From assembly GCA_963812195.1 (NCBI GenBank), contig CAWEUI010000014.1, positions 1 through 64,000 on the forward strand: a DNA stretch of 64,000 nt. Direction: 5' to 3'. Positions 1-8,448 of this stretch are shown here, piece after piece. The DNA is from ZC4RG30 sp963812195 (GTDB lineage Bacteria > Pseudomonadota > Gammaproteobacteria > Steroidobacterales > Steroidobacteraceae). Both the position numbers and the translations under genes were made by a program. The notes under the pieces were generated by a model. The model searched no databases. It saw nothing but the letters and a program-made list of their open reading frames with translations, and was not told the origin of the DNA. Position 1 is the first letter of the stretch. The number at the start of each line of letters is the position of its first letter.

Positions 1-406
1 GACGTATCGCTAGGGCAAGCCCCTGATGCTCGATGCCGCGCGCCTGCCCGCTGTCGAGTTGCACGGTGGTGGAGCGCTCGCCCACGTAGGGTTCGCTCGT
101 GTCCATGACGACAGTCGAGCCAGCGCCCAATGGCTGCCAATGGCGCTGCGGGACGCGGTGGTCCGCCGGCCGCGCGCGCCGGCTCTCGCCGGCGGCGTGG
201 AGGTGACCGGGCGGTAGAGCTTGGCCGCTTTGCTCCAGGAGACTTGGTGATCACTGTGCGCAGATGCTCGAGAAAGCCGCCGGAACAGAGGCAGAGCGCC
301 GGGCCGCGATCGAGGAGCCGGCAGCCGCGCCGTGCGCGGGATCATGGCCAGCCGCGGTGCCCAGCAACGTTGAACGGCGCGTGATGTGTAGTGGATCTTT
401 GTCCAT
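1..406 (-). pseudogene. GH51 arabinofuranosidase 5' end, broken inverted copy
   Basis: This is the inverted counterpart of the first 150 or so codons of the gene at 4612. The start codon complement lies at 404-406 and the segment runs off the left edge of the window. Recognisable stretches include the region around the YVGEH motif (near 80-100) and the Tat leader region, but frames shift repeatedly, so no continuous protein can be read. Treat it as part of the left-arm repeat rather than as an independent gene. Confidence 0.7.
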
Positions 407-492
407 GCAAATTTTCCCCGCGAAAGCGCGCCGCTCCGAAGCTGCCCCATCTTAAACGCGCAGGCCGCAACCTCGGAGTACGCTGCTGGACG

Positions 493-1317
493 ATGCCAAG
501 AATGCGATCCCGAGGCGTCGCCGTGGCCGGCGTGCTGATGCTCGTGGCGGCAGCCGCCTATGCCGACCGGGAGTTCGCGTCTATCGCTCATTCGAGGCGC
601 AGGCCAATCTGGTGGATTTGCCGCCGGACTGGAACAAGCCCGCGGGGTTCGTGGTCTGAAGGCTGATGTATCCGGGCAATTTTGCTTTGGGCGGTTCGGA
701 AGGGGCGGGGACTGGCGTCAGGGGCCGGTACGCCATGGGCGGTGAATTTCCCGCGCGGGACCCCTACTTCGCGGAAGATCCTGATGCTGACCACCATCGA
801 TGTGCGTTCAGTGGAGCAGCCGGTCAATCTCGACGACGGCAACGATGTGTTCGCATGCGTGTGATCGTGGGGTCGCCCGGATTCTGGGATCTCACTGGGA
901 CGTGCAGGCGGCAAGCTGCGCGACTACCTGCTGCGTGGTGGCTTCCGCCGGCCGACAGCTTTTTCGGCAACCGGGAGCTGGGAGGGATTCGAGAGGGGCA
1001 TGAAGCAGGTGTTCCTGATCGTCCCATCGTGGATCTGCCCGACAGCCATCCGCTGTTCCACACCGTCTACGACCTGGACGCACATCACGTGCCGAACTGG
1101 AATGCACTGCAGGGTGGCGTGCCCGCACGGACGAACCAGCGGCGGTTCCGTGCTCACTGGCGCGCCATCCTTCCTCACGGTCGTGTGATGGTCGCCATCG
1201 CGTTCAACAACGACCTGGCGACCCAACCAGCCGGCCGATATCGGGACTACCCGCCGAGGCGCTGTGTCTGGGTTGCGCATGGGCGTGAATTTCGTGGTGT
1301 ACGCGCTCGCCCACGAG
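493..1317 (+). pseudogene. DUF4159 secreted protein, broken inverted copy
   Basis: Counterpart of the gene at 3666-4526. The signal peptide (MRSRGVAVAGVLML, start at 493 or 502) is intact, but a missing base just after the ADREF motif shifts the frame. About 15 bases of the glycine/phenylalanine-rich segment are absent, and further indels follow. The C-terminal NFVVYAL motif is readable near 1290, while the stop codon seen in the other copy is lost. Most of the substitutions compared with the intact copy are synonymous. Confidence 0.75.
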
Positions 1318-1447
1318 CCGTTGCACCAGCCGCACTGGCGACGCCTGCCGCGCGCCAGGTCCCGCGGGCGCGGGCGGGGAATCGACGCATGCCGGATCAG
1401 GGGGCTATCCTTTTATTTGACCAAGAGAGTCAGGAAGGGTTACGGAC

Positions 1448-1879
1448 ATGCCAAACACCGTGGCCGGTCGGCCCGCGCCGCTGCGGCTGGCTTCCCAGGG
1501 ACGGCGGGTGCCCACAGCTGGCTGGCCCAGTCCGGCTTCGAAGGACTACAGCCGGCCCACTCGGCGGCGATCCAGCCCTTGTGGGAGCGGCCGGAGGGGC
1601 AACGATTCGGCGCTGGCGCGCGCCTCGTGCATTACCAAGCAATCGATGGAGCGCGCTGGTCAGTGATCTGGAAGCGGCACCGGCTACGTGGAGCGGCCGC
1701 ACCGAGGACGCGCGTGCCACGCGGGTGCGGCTCACGGAGCGCGGACGGCTACGCCCGGGCCTCGCGCGCGTTTGCCGACAGGTCGAATCCGAGGGGCCGA
1801 ACAGATTGGCGCCGCGCGCATGAAAGAGCTGCGCGCTGCGCTGTTGTTGCTGCGTGAGCGTGTGCTCCTGCCGCGCACA
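1448..1879 (+). pseudogene. MarR-family regulator, broken inverted copy
   Basis: Counterpart of marR at 3064-3525. It starts with MPNT at 1448 and keeps fragments such as the ITKQSM helix region and the DARATRVRLTERGR wing, but at least three frameshifts separate them and the stop codon is lost. The operator-like sequence in front of the gene (TGAC, 7 bases, GTCA) and the AGGAAGG ribosome binding site are also kept in this arm. Confidence 0.75.
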
Positions 1880-1906
1880 GGCGATCCGGGCGCGCCATGC
1901 ACCGAT

Positions 1907-2396
1907 TCAGGCTAGCCACTGCTTCCCGCGCAGTGTCGTGAGATAGGGCACAGCTTTGCATCGGCGCCGCGTCCGGGCTCCTGTAGGACCAGCTTGCTTG
2001 CGGCGGCATCGACACCAGGATCGCCTCGGTGCGCCCGCCGGACTGCAGCCCGAACAGGGTGCCGCGGTCGAACACCAGGTTGAATTCCACGTAGCGGCCG
2101 CGGCGATACAGCTGGTAGGCGCGATCGCGATCGGTGCTGGGGTGTCGCGGCGGCGCAGGATCACTTCCTTCAGCGCATCGTGGTAGCCATGGCCGACCTT
2201 TTGCATCAGCGCGAAGCCCTGTTCCCAGGTCAGCGGCATGTCGGGCGACTGCTCGTTCACGTCGTCGTAGAAGATGCCGCCAATGCCGCGCGCTTCGCCG
2301 CGGTGCTTGAGGAAGAAATACTCATCGCAATGTCGGCGCGCCACCGGATAGATGCCGGCGAAATCGCGTCGCAGGCGGCGCGCGCCGCGCGATGGG
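1907..2396 (-). pseudogene. hemF: Coproporphyrinogen III oxidase C-terminal part, diverged inverted copy
   Basis: About 70 codons next to the fold-back are in frame (motifs GIGGIFYDDVN, WEQGF, VGHGYHDALK). A frameshifted stretch of about 55 codons follows, and the frame returns for the C-terminal YLTTLRGKQWLA. Against the copy at 2392-3036 there are both synonymous third-position changes and conservative replacements (ALMQKV against KLMQQV). This is the pattern of an orthologue from a related organism rather than random read error. It is truncated at the fold-back and lacks the N-terminal half. Confidence 0.75.
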
Positions 2397-3036
2397 CGTC
2401 TCGGTGGTGATGCACCCGCTCAACCCGCACGCGCCCACCAGCCACATGAATGTGCGTTTCTTCAGCGCCGGGGACGTGTGGTGGTTCGGCGGAGGCTTCG
2501 ACCTGACGCCGTACATCCCCTACCAGGAGGATGTGGTGGCCTGGCATCGCGCGGCGCGCACGGCCTGCGATGCGGTTGGCAGCGGGATCTACCCCTTCGC
2601 CCGCCGCTACTGCGACGAGTACTTCTATCTGAAGCACCGCGACGAGGCGCGCGGCATCGGTGGCATCTTCTACGACGACGTGAACCCGGATTCGCGTGAG
2701 ATGCCGCTGAGCTGGGAACAGGGCTTCAAGCTGATGCAGCAGGTTGGTCACGGCTACCACGACGCGCTCAAGGCAATTATCGATCGGCGCCGCGATACCG
2801 CGTATGCGGAACGGGAGCGCGCCTACCAGCTGTATCGGCGTGGCCGCTACGTGGAATTCAATCTTGTGCTCGACCGCGGCACACTGTTCGGCCTGCAATC
2901 CGGTGGCCGGACCGAGGCGATTCTGGTCTCCATGCCGCCGCTGGCGGCCTGGTCATTCAAGAGCCCGGATGCGCAATTGGACGCAAAGCTGCTGCCCTAC
3001 CTCACCACATTGCGCGGCAAGGACTGGCTGGCCTGA
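2392..3036 (+). CDS. hemF: Oxygen-dependent coproporphyrinogen III oxidase, 5'-truncated
   Basis: HemF performs the oxygen-dependent decarboxylation of coproporphyrinogen III to protoporphyrinogen IX in haem synthesis, as a soluble dimer. The 214 residues seen are the C-terminal two thirds. They hold the family signatures NVRFFSAGD, GGGFDLTPYIPY, GIGGIFYDDVN, the GRYVEFNLVLDRGT strand and GGRTEAILVSMPP. The usual length is near 300 residues, so about 85-90 N-terminal residues are missing. The apparent start at 2392 is an internal Met of the family (MGVSVV), exactly where the inverted arm joins. The truncation is therefore probably an artefact of the join, and the gene is likely whole in the organism. 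Confidence 0.93.
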   Translation: MGVSVVMHPLNPHAPTSHMNVRFFSAGDVWWFGGGFDLTPYIPYQEDVVAWHRAARTACDAVGSGIYPFARRYCDEYFYLKHRDEARGIGGIFYDDVNPDSREMPLSWEQGFKLMQQVGHGYHDALKAIIDRRRDTAYAERERAYQLYRRGRYVEFNLVLDRGTLFGLQSGGRTEAILVSMPPLAAWSFKSPDAQLDAKLLPYLTTLRGKDWLA

Positions 3037-3063
3037 ATCGGTGCATTGCGCGCGCGGATCGCC

Positions 3064-3525
3064 CTATCGCGGCAGCAGCACACGCTCACGCAGCAACACC
3101 AGCGCAGCGCGCAGTTCTTCCATGCGCGTGGCGCCAATCTGTTCGGCCCACTCGGATTCGACCTGTCGGGCAAACGCGCGCGCAGCCCGGGCGTAGGCGC
3201 GTCCGCGCTCCGTGAGCCGCACCCGCGTGGCACGCGCGTCCTCGGGATCGGCGGCCCGCTCCACGTAGCCGGTCGCTTCCAGATCACTGACCAGCGCGCT
3301 CATCGATTGCTTGGTGATGCGCGAGGCGCGCGCCAGCGCCGTGATCCGTTGCCCTTCCGATCGCTCCCACAAGGGCTGGATCGCCGCCGAGTGGGCGGGA
3401 TGCAGTCCTTCGAAGCCGGACTGGGCCAGCCAGGCCGCCATCCGCTCCGTCATCCCCTGGGAAGCCAGCCGCAGCAACGCGCCGAGCTGCGGGCCCTGGT
3501 TCGAACCGCCACGGGTGTTTGGCAT
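3064..3525 (-). CDS. MarR-family transcriptional regulator
   Basis: A 153-residue winged-helix regulator of the MarR type. The DNA-binding part runs from about residue 50 to 115: a helix-turn-helix (ITALARASRITKQSMSALVSDLE) followed by the wing DPEDARATRVRLTERGR. The flanking helices form the dimer interface. It is convergent with hemF and shares an upstream region with the DUF4159 gene, which is also on the minus strand. An inverted repeat in front of the start codon suggests autoregulation. The ligand and targets cannot be told from the sequence. The start is supported by an AGGAAGG ribosome binding site eight bases upstream. Confidence 0.9.
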   Translation of the reverse strand: MPNTRGGSNQGPQLGALLRLASQGMTERMAAWLAQSGFEGLHPAHSAAIQPLWERSEGQRITALARASRITKQSMSALVSDLEATGYVERAADPEDARATRVRLTERGRAYARAARAFARQVESEWAEQIGATRMEELRAALVLLRERVLLPR

Positions 3526-3539
3526 TTTAGCAAGCCTTC

Positions 3540-3556
3540 CTGACTATCTTGGTCAG
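3540..3556 (-). promoter_or_regulatory. Candidate MarR operator in front of marR
   Basis: Five-base perfect arms CTGAC and GTCAG separated by seven bases, ending 15 bases before the marR start and touching its AGGAAGG ribosome binding site. MarR proteins commonly bind imperfect palindromes of this size in their own promoters. The core TGAC-N7-GTCA is also kept in the diverged left-arm copy. Inference only. Confidence 0.45.
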
Positions 3557-3665
3557 TCTAACGAACCAAAAGGATAGCCCCGTGATCCGCCATGTGTCGA
3601 CTCCAGCCCGTGCCCCCCGGGACGCGGCACACCTGCTGACGCGTCGCCAGTGCAGGTGCAACTGC

Positions 3666-4526
3666 TCAGTGGGTGAGCGCGTACACCACGAAATTCACGC
3701 CCATGCGCAACCCCAGGCCGGCGCCCTCGGCGGGGTAGTCCGGATCATCGGCCCACTGGTAGGAGTCGCCCAGGTCGTTGTTGAACGCGATGGCGACCAT
3801 CACACGACCGTGGTCGTCAAGGATGGCGCGCCAGTGCGGCACCGAACCGCCGTCGTTGCCATTGCGATACGGCACGCCACCCTGCAATGCATTCCAGTTC
3901 GGCACCATGTGATGTGCGTCCAGGTCGTAGACGGTGTGGAACAGCGGATGGCTGTCGGGCAGGTCCACGATGGGACGATCCGGAAACACCTGCTTCATGC
4001 CCCTCTCGAATCCCTCCCACTCCCGGTTGCCGAAGAAGCTGTCGGCCAGAAGGAAACCGCCGCGCAGCAGATAGTCGCGCAGTTTTGCCGCCTGCACGTC
4101 GCTGAGATCCCAGAATCCGGGCAATCCCACGATCAGGTATGGCCAGTCGAACACATCGTTGCCGTCGTCGAGATTGACCGGCTGCTCCACGGAACGCACA
4201 TCGATGGTGGTCAGGCGTCGCAGGATCTTCGCGAAATAGCGGTCCCCGCGCGGGTAATCCACCGCCCATGGCGTGCCGCCCTGACGCCAGTCCCCGCCTC
4301 TTCCGAATCGCCCAAAGCCACCGAAACCACCGAAATTGCCCGGATACATGAGCCTTGCGACCACGAATCCCGCGGGCTTGTTCCAGTCCGGCGGCAGATC
4401 CACCCGATTGGCCTGTGCCTCGAATGAGCGATAGACGCGGAACTCCCGGTCGGCATAGGCGGCGGCGGCCACGAGCATCAGCACGCCGGCCACGGCGACG
4501 CCACGGGATCGCATTCTTGCGCGCAT
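3666..4526 (-). CDS. DUF4159-domain secreted protein
   Basis: A 286-residue protein with an N-terminal signal peptide (MRSRGVAVAGVLMLVAAAAYA) and a DUF4159 domain over most of the rest. Recognisable parts are FVVARLMYPGNFG, a glycine-rich stretch, VEQPVNLDD, the LRDYLLRGGFLLADSFFG segment and a C-terminal MGVNFVVYALTH. DUF4159 proteins have a glutamine-amidotransferase-like fold but no settled function; they often sit near MoxR/DUF58 gene sets, which are absent here. The start at 4526 puts the signal peptide at the N-terminus; 4514 is an alternative. It is divergent from the GH51 gene across 85 bases. Confidence 0.85.
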   Translation of the reverse strand: MRARMRSRGVAVAGVLMLVAAAAYADREFRVYRSFEAQANRVDLPPDWNKPAGFVVARLMYPGNFGGFGGFGRFGRGGDWRQGGTPWAVDYPRGDRYFAKILRRLTTIDVRSVEQPVNLDDGNDVFDWPYLIVGLPGFWDLSDVQAAKLRDYLLRGGFLLADSFFGNREWEGFERGMKQVFPDRPIVDLPDSHPLFHTVYDLDAHHMVPNWNALQGGVPYRNGNDGGSVPHWRAILDDHGRVMVAIAFNNDLGDSYQWADDPDYPAEGAGLGLRMGVNFVVYALTH

Positions 4527-4611
4527 GGTCCGGCAGCGTACTCCAAGGTACGGGCCTGCGCGTTTAAGATGGGCAGCTTCGGAGCAGCACGGTTTCGCAG
4601 GGAGAATTTCC

Positions 4612-6708
4612 ATGGACAAAGATCCACTACACGTCACGCGCCGTTCAACCTTGCTGGGCACCGCGGCACTGGGCGTAACCGCGATGATCCCGCGCAAAGG
4701 GCTGGCTGCCGGCTCGTCAGTCGCGGCCCGGATCGATGCGGGCCAGGTGGGTCCTGCGCTGTCCCCCTACCTGTTCGGCGGCTTTCTCGAGCATCTGCGC
4801 GGCGTGATCACCGACTGCTACTGGAGCGAACTGCTCGCCGACCGCAAGTTCTACCACCCGGTCACCGCCACACCACCTGCCGAGCCGGCGCGCGCAGCCG
4901 GCGGACCGCCCCGCGTCCCGCCGCGCCATTGGCAGCCACTGGGCATTGGTTCGACTGTCGTCATGGACACGAGCGAACCCTACGTGGGCGAGCACTCACC
5001 CACCGTGCGACTGGCCCAGGGACAGGTGCGCGGCATCGAACAGTCGGGGCTTGCCCTGGTGGCAGGCCGGCAATACACGGGCAGGATCGTCTTTGCCGCG
5101 GACCCGAATGCCACCGTGACGGTCACGCTGCGCTGGGGAGACGGCCCCGGGGCCAGTCAGAGCATGCGAATGCCGGCCGCATCCGGCTGGCGCACGGTGC
5201 ACCTTGCATTCAAGGCCGGTGCCGATACCGCCGACGGTCGCATCCAGATCGGTGCCACCGGCGACGGCGCCTTGCGCATCGGCGCCGTGTCGCTGATGCC
5301 GGCCGACAACGAGTACGGCTTTCGTGCCGACACCGTCGCGCTGATGCGCGAGATGGACTGCCACATCCTGCGCCTGCCCGGCGGCAATTTCATCTCGGCC
5401 TACGACTGGAAGAACACCATCGGCGATCCGGACAAGCGCCCGCCGATCCTGGATCCGGTCTGGAACGCCGTGCAGCAGAACGATGCCGGACTGGACGAGC
5501 TGCTGCATCTGTGCCGGCTGGTCAACGCCGAACCCTACTGGTGCGTGAACACCGGCTTCGGCGAGCCGCGCTCCGGCGCCGAACTGGTGGAATACGTGAA
5601 CGGCCCGGCCACCAGCGAATGGGGCGCGAAACGCGCCGCCAACGGCCACCCCGCACCGTGGCGCGTGAAGTACTGGAACGTCGGCAACGAGATGTACGGC
5701 AACTGGCAGTTCGGACACATGATCCGTGACCAGTACAACATCAAGCACAACCTGTTCGCCGACGCGATGCGCAAGGTGGATCCTTCCATCTACATCGTCG
5801 CACCGGGCGGCTTCGCCGACGAAATGACCACCGGCCAGGGCATCGTCGTGCCCGGGCAGTACAAGGTGGAGATCGGCTCGGATCGGGACTGGGCGTACGG
5901 CATGTTCAAGAACTGCTGGGGCAAATTCGACGCGCTCGCCACGCACGCCTACCCGCCGGAGAACAAGCGCTACAACTACACCACCGGCAAGCAGTTCGAC
6001 GTGCAGCAGACGCAGAACGAATGGGCGCGCCAGATGGCCGACCGGGTACGCACCATGTACGACTGCTGGGAGGACTACAAGAAGAAGTTCCCGGCGCTCA
6101 ATGAAGGCCGCGTGAAAGTGTTCTTCGATGAATGGGCCTACCACTTCCAGGGCGATCTGAAGGGCTCGCTGGCCATCGCACTGGCTTTCCATGAATTCTT
6201 CCGCCACTCGGACTTCATCGACATGGCCGGCTACACCATGGCCACCGCATGGCTGGACTTCGACCGCACCAGCTCGGTGATCAGCGCCAAGGGCCGCGTG
6301 TTCCAGCTCTACAACCGCTATTTCGGCAAATTGCCGGTGGCGGTCTCGGGCAATTCGCCGGTCCCGCCGCCGCGCTATCCGATTGGCGGCGACCAGCCAC
6401 GCGTGAATTCCGGCAGCGCCACCTGGCCGCTGGATGTCTCGGCGGCGCTGAGCGCGGATCGGCGCGCGCTCGTCGTGGCAGTGGTCAATGCCACGGACGA
6501 AGCCCGCCCGCTCGAACTGGACTTCGAATCCTTCAAGCCCGGTCGCAGCGGACGTTGCTGGAAGCTGACGGGTTCAAGCGTGAATGCGTCCAATCGTGTC
6601 GGCCACGCACCGCAGGTGGACATTGCCGCCGCTACGTTTCGAACCGCGACGCCACTTTCGATCGCGCCCATCAGCGTCGAGTTGTACGAGTACCCGGTCG
6701 GCGCCTGA
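4612..6708 (+). CDS. Tat-exported GH51 alpha-L-arabinofuranosidase
   Basis: A 698-residue glycoside hydrolase that would release terminal L-arabinofuranose from arabinoxylan or arabinan outside the cytoplasm. The N-terminus has a twin-arginine leader (TRRSTLLGTAAL, then a hydrophobic run to about residue 35). A carbohydrate-binding-like beta domain (about 110-230) is followed by the GH51 barrel. The predicted acid/base is Glu360 in NVGNEMYGNW and the predicted nucleophile is Glu507 in FFDEWAYHF, the spacing usual for the family. The C-terminal part from about 600 is the GH51 beta-sandwich. The start at 4612 is chosen because it follows GGGAG and begins the Tat leader. No other polysaccharide genes lie nearby. 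Confidence 0.9.
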   Translation: MDKDPLHVTRRSTLLGTAALGVTAMIPRKGLAAGSSVAARIDAGQVGPALSPYLFGGFLEHLRGVITDCYWSELLADRKFYHPVTATPPAEPARAAGGPPRVPPRHWQPLGIGSTVVMDTSEPYVGEHSPTVRLAQGQVRGIEQSGLALVAGRQYTGRIVFAADPNATVTVTLRWGDGPGASQSMRMPAASGWRTVHLAFKAGADTADGRIQIGATGDGALRIGAVSLMPADNEYGFRADTVALMREMDCHILRLPGGNFISAYDWKNTIGDPDKRPPILDPVWNAVQQNDAGLDELLHLCRLVNAEPYWCVNTGFGEPRSGAELVEYVNGPATSEWGAKRAANGHPAPWRVKYWNVGNEMYGNWQFGHMIRDQYNIKHNLFADAMRKVDPSIYIVAPGGFADEMTTGQGIVVPGQYKVEIGSDRDWAYGMFKNCWGKFDALATHAYPPENKRYNYTTGKQFDVQQTQNEWARQMADRVRTMYDCWEDYKKKFPALNEGRVKVFFDEWAYHFQGDLKGSLAIALAFHEFFRHSDFIDMAGYTMATAWLDFDRTSSVISAKGRVFQLYNRYFGKLPVAVSGNSPVPPPRYPIGGDQPRVNSGSATWPLDVSAALSADRRALVVAVVNATDEARPLELDFESFKPGRSGRCWKLTGSSVNASNRVGHAPQVDIAAATFRTATPLSIAPISVELYEYPVGA

Positions 6709-6745
6709 ACCGGCGCAGTGCGCGGGGAAGCGCCCCGGCGCGCCT

Positions 6746-7042
6746 TCAGCGCCCGAGTTCGCGCTCGAGCGCCTCGATGCGCTCCAGCAACTCGATGGCC
6801 AGCGCGACGCCGGCTGTGTTGACGCCCAGATCGCGCTGCAGCCGCATGGCCAGGCGCGCGCGGCGCAGCGAGGCACCGCCAAAGCGCGGTTCGCCCGCCG
6901 CGGTCGCCTCGAGTATGCCCTCCTGGACCAGCTCGAGTATCTGGCCGCTCTGCGCGTGGCACAGCGTGCACAGCTGCGTGAGTGTCAACGTCTCTTCCTC
7001 GACGATTGCGCCGACGCAAACGTTGGTATCCGGATTGCCCAT
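6746..7042 (-). CDS. cbpM: Chaperone modulator CbpM
   Basis: A 98-residue MerR-like helical protein matching CbpM, which binds the J domain of CbpA and blocks its co-chaperone and DNA-binding activities. It shows the TLTQLCTLCHAQ motif, an EGILEA stretch, LRRARLAMRLQRDLGVN and a C-terminal coiled coil rich in Leu and Glu. It starts two bases after the cbpA stop on the same strand, the classical cbpA-cbpM operon order. Confidence 0.9.
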   Translation of the reverse strand: MGNPDTNVCVGAIVEEETLTLTQLCTLCHAQSGQILELVQEGILEATAAGEPRFGGASLRRARLAMRLQRDLGVNTAGVALAIELLERIEALERELGR

Positions 7043-7044
7043 GA

Positions 7045-8019
7045 TCAGACTCCGAGACCGGAACGCGGATTGAATTCAGCAGCCGCGGCGAACGCCTCAT
7101 AGGCGGCACGCGCGGCATCGGTGTCGGCCGGCGGCAGCGCGATCTGCAGCACGGCGTAGAGGTCGCCCGGCGGCTGCGCTGGCATGCCCCGGCCTCGCAG
7201 GCGCAGCGCGTGCCCTGCCTTCGAGGCCGCCGGAACGCGTCAGCTCGACCGGACCGCCGGGCGTGGGCACGCGTGACGGTCGCGCCCGAGCGCGGCTTCC
7301 CAGGGCGCCACCGGCAGGTCGAGGTAGACAGGTCGCGGCCGTCGGGCCGGTAAGCGCGGTGCGGGCGAATGCGACCTCCAGGAACAGGTCGCCGGCCTGG
7401 CGCCCCGCCGGTGCCGGCTCCGCCCTGGCCGGCCAGCCGGATGTGCTGGCCGGCGCGAATGCCGCTCGGGATCTTCACGTTGAGCGTGCGATCCTCGCAG
7501 CGCGGCACACGGCCCTGTGCACGACCCCGGCACCCGCAGGGTCAGATGCTGCGCTGCCGCCTCCGGGAGGCGTCCTCCAGGTCGATCATCACCTGGCGTG
7601 ATGGTCCTCGCCGCCCGCGCGCGGCGAACCGCGCGCATGCGCGCGCCCCGCCGCGCCGGCGCGCCGAACAGCGTCTCGAAGAATTCGCTGGCATCGAAGC
7701 CGCCGACGCCGCCGAAGACGTACTCTTCGCCGGTCGGCGCGACCGCCCCGGAATTCGAAGCCCGCGTCCCAGTCCGGCGGCGGCCGGAACTCCTGGCCCG
7801 GCGCGGAGCTGCGCCCAGCTGGTCGTAGGCCGCGCGCTTCTCCGGATCGCGTAGCACCTCGTAGGCCTCGCTGATCTCCTTGAAGCGCGCCTCGGCATCC
7901 GGCTCCTTGCTGACGTCGGGGTGGTACTTGCGCGCCAGCTTGCGGTACGCCTTCTTGATCTCGTCCTGCGACGCGCCGCGCGCGACGCCCATGGTCGCGT
8001 AGTAGTCCTTGAACTCCAT
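7045..8019 (-). CDS. cbpA: Curved DNA-binding DnaJ-like co-chaperone CbpA, frameshifted in the sequence
   Basis: A DnaJ-family (type II) co-chaperone of DnaK that also binds curved DNA. The J domain (residues 1-70) is intact, with the HPD motif in KYHPDVSKEPDAEARFKEI. The rest is readable only by changing frame several times: GFDASEFFETLFG, the LNVKIPSGIRAGQHIRLAGQG segment of the C-terminal domain, and the end AAAEFNPRSGLGV with a stop at 7045. The pieces lie in order and together give the usual length of about 310-325 residues. The indels sit in GC-rich runs and cluster between 7200 and 7850, which fits sequencing error better than gene decay because the conserved residues remain. Confidence 0.88.
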
Positions 8020-8205
8020 TCGTTTCGCCTGCTGTGCAACGCCTGTTGCTGTTCGCCTTGCGCAAGTATCCCACGGCCCGGGAGATATTACGAAAAGTTA
8101 AACCGTGCAATGCGCTCCCGGTGACGTCTTGCGCCAAAGGGGCGCGTTCGAAGGAACCGCGCCGTCCACTGCGTGGATTCGATCAACCAACAACGAGAGG
8201 TTTCC

Positions 8206-8448
8206 ATGGGCGGTCCAATCAGGCCATTGCGTCTGCTGGCGGTTGCGGGCGTGTTTGCAACGTTGATCCTGGCCGGTGGCTGTGCGTCGATCGGCGCCAA
8301 ACCCTGGGAACGCGACCTGATGGCACAGCGCGAGATGATGCCCGACGCCCATCCGGTCGAGACGGCGATCGACGATCACATCTACTTCAGCAAGGAGGCC
8401 TCCAGCGGCGGCCGCAGCTTCGCCGGGGGCGGCTGCGGATGCAATTGA
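8206..8448 (+). CDS. DUF4266 small lipoprotein
   Basis: An 80-residue lipoprotein precursor: a hydrophobic leader, a lipobox LAGGC, then the DUF4266 pattern KPWERDLMAQREM and a Gly/Cys-rich end (SFAGGGCGCN). The ribosome binding site GAGAGG lies just before the ATG at 8206, which is preferred over an in-frame upstream start at 8173. The stop overlaps the start of the DUF3570 gene by ten bases. DUF4266 and DUF3570 genes are commonly paired, so the two products probably act together in the envelope. The molecular role is unknown to me. Confidence 0.85.
   Translation: MGGPIRPLRLLAVAGVFATLILAGGCASIGAKPWERDLMAQREMMPDAHPVETAIDDHIYFSKEASSGGRSFAGGGCGCN

Larger units (their letters stand above)
1..2396. 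repeat. Inverted diverged copy of 2.5-5.07 kb (left arm)
   Basis: Reading this stretch as its reverse complement gives the same gene order as about 2545-5065: hemF end, marR, DUF4159 gene, start of the GH51 gene. Matching is close over the DUF4159 signal peptide region and weaker over hemF. Most substitutions fall on third codon positions and are synonymous, while single-base indels break every reading frame. No transposase or terminal repeat is visible. Divergence under selection plus random indels suggests an uncorrected read from a related strain joined at a contig end. A real decaying duplication is the alternative. Confidence 0.85.

Noticed and set aside
1..5065. Inverted arms as the ends of a composite transposon
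   Set aside because: The arms contain ordinary chromosomal genes, no transposase, no short terminal repeats and no target duplication; the two arms differ by synonymous changes.
4996..6207. 403-codon open frame opposite the GH51 gene
   Set aside because: Val/His-rich antisense shadow of a strongly supported enzyme gene.
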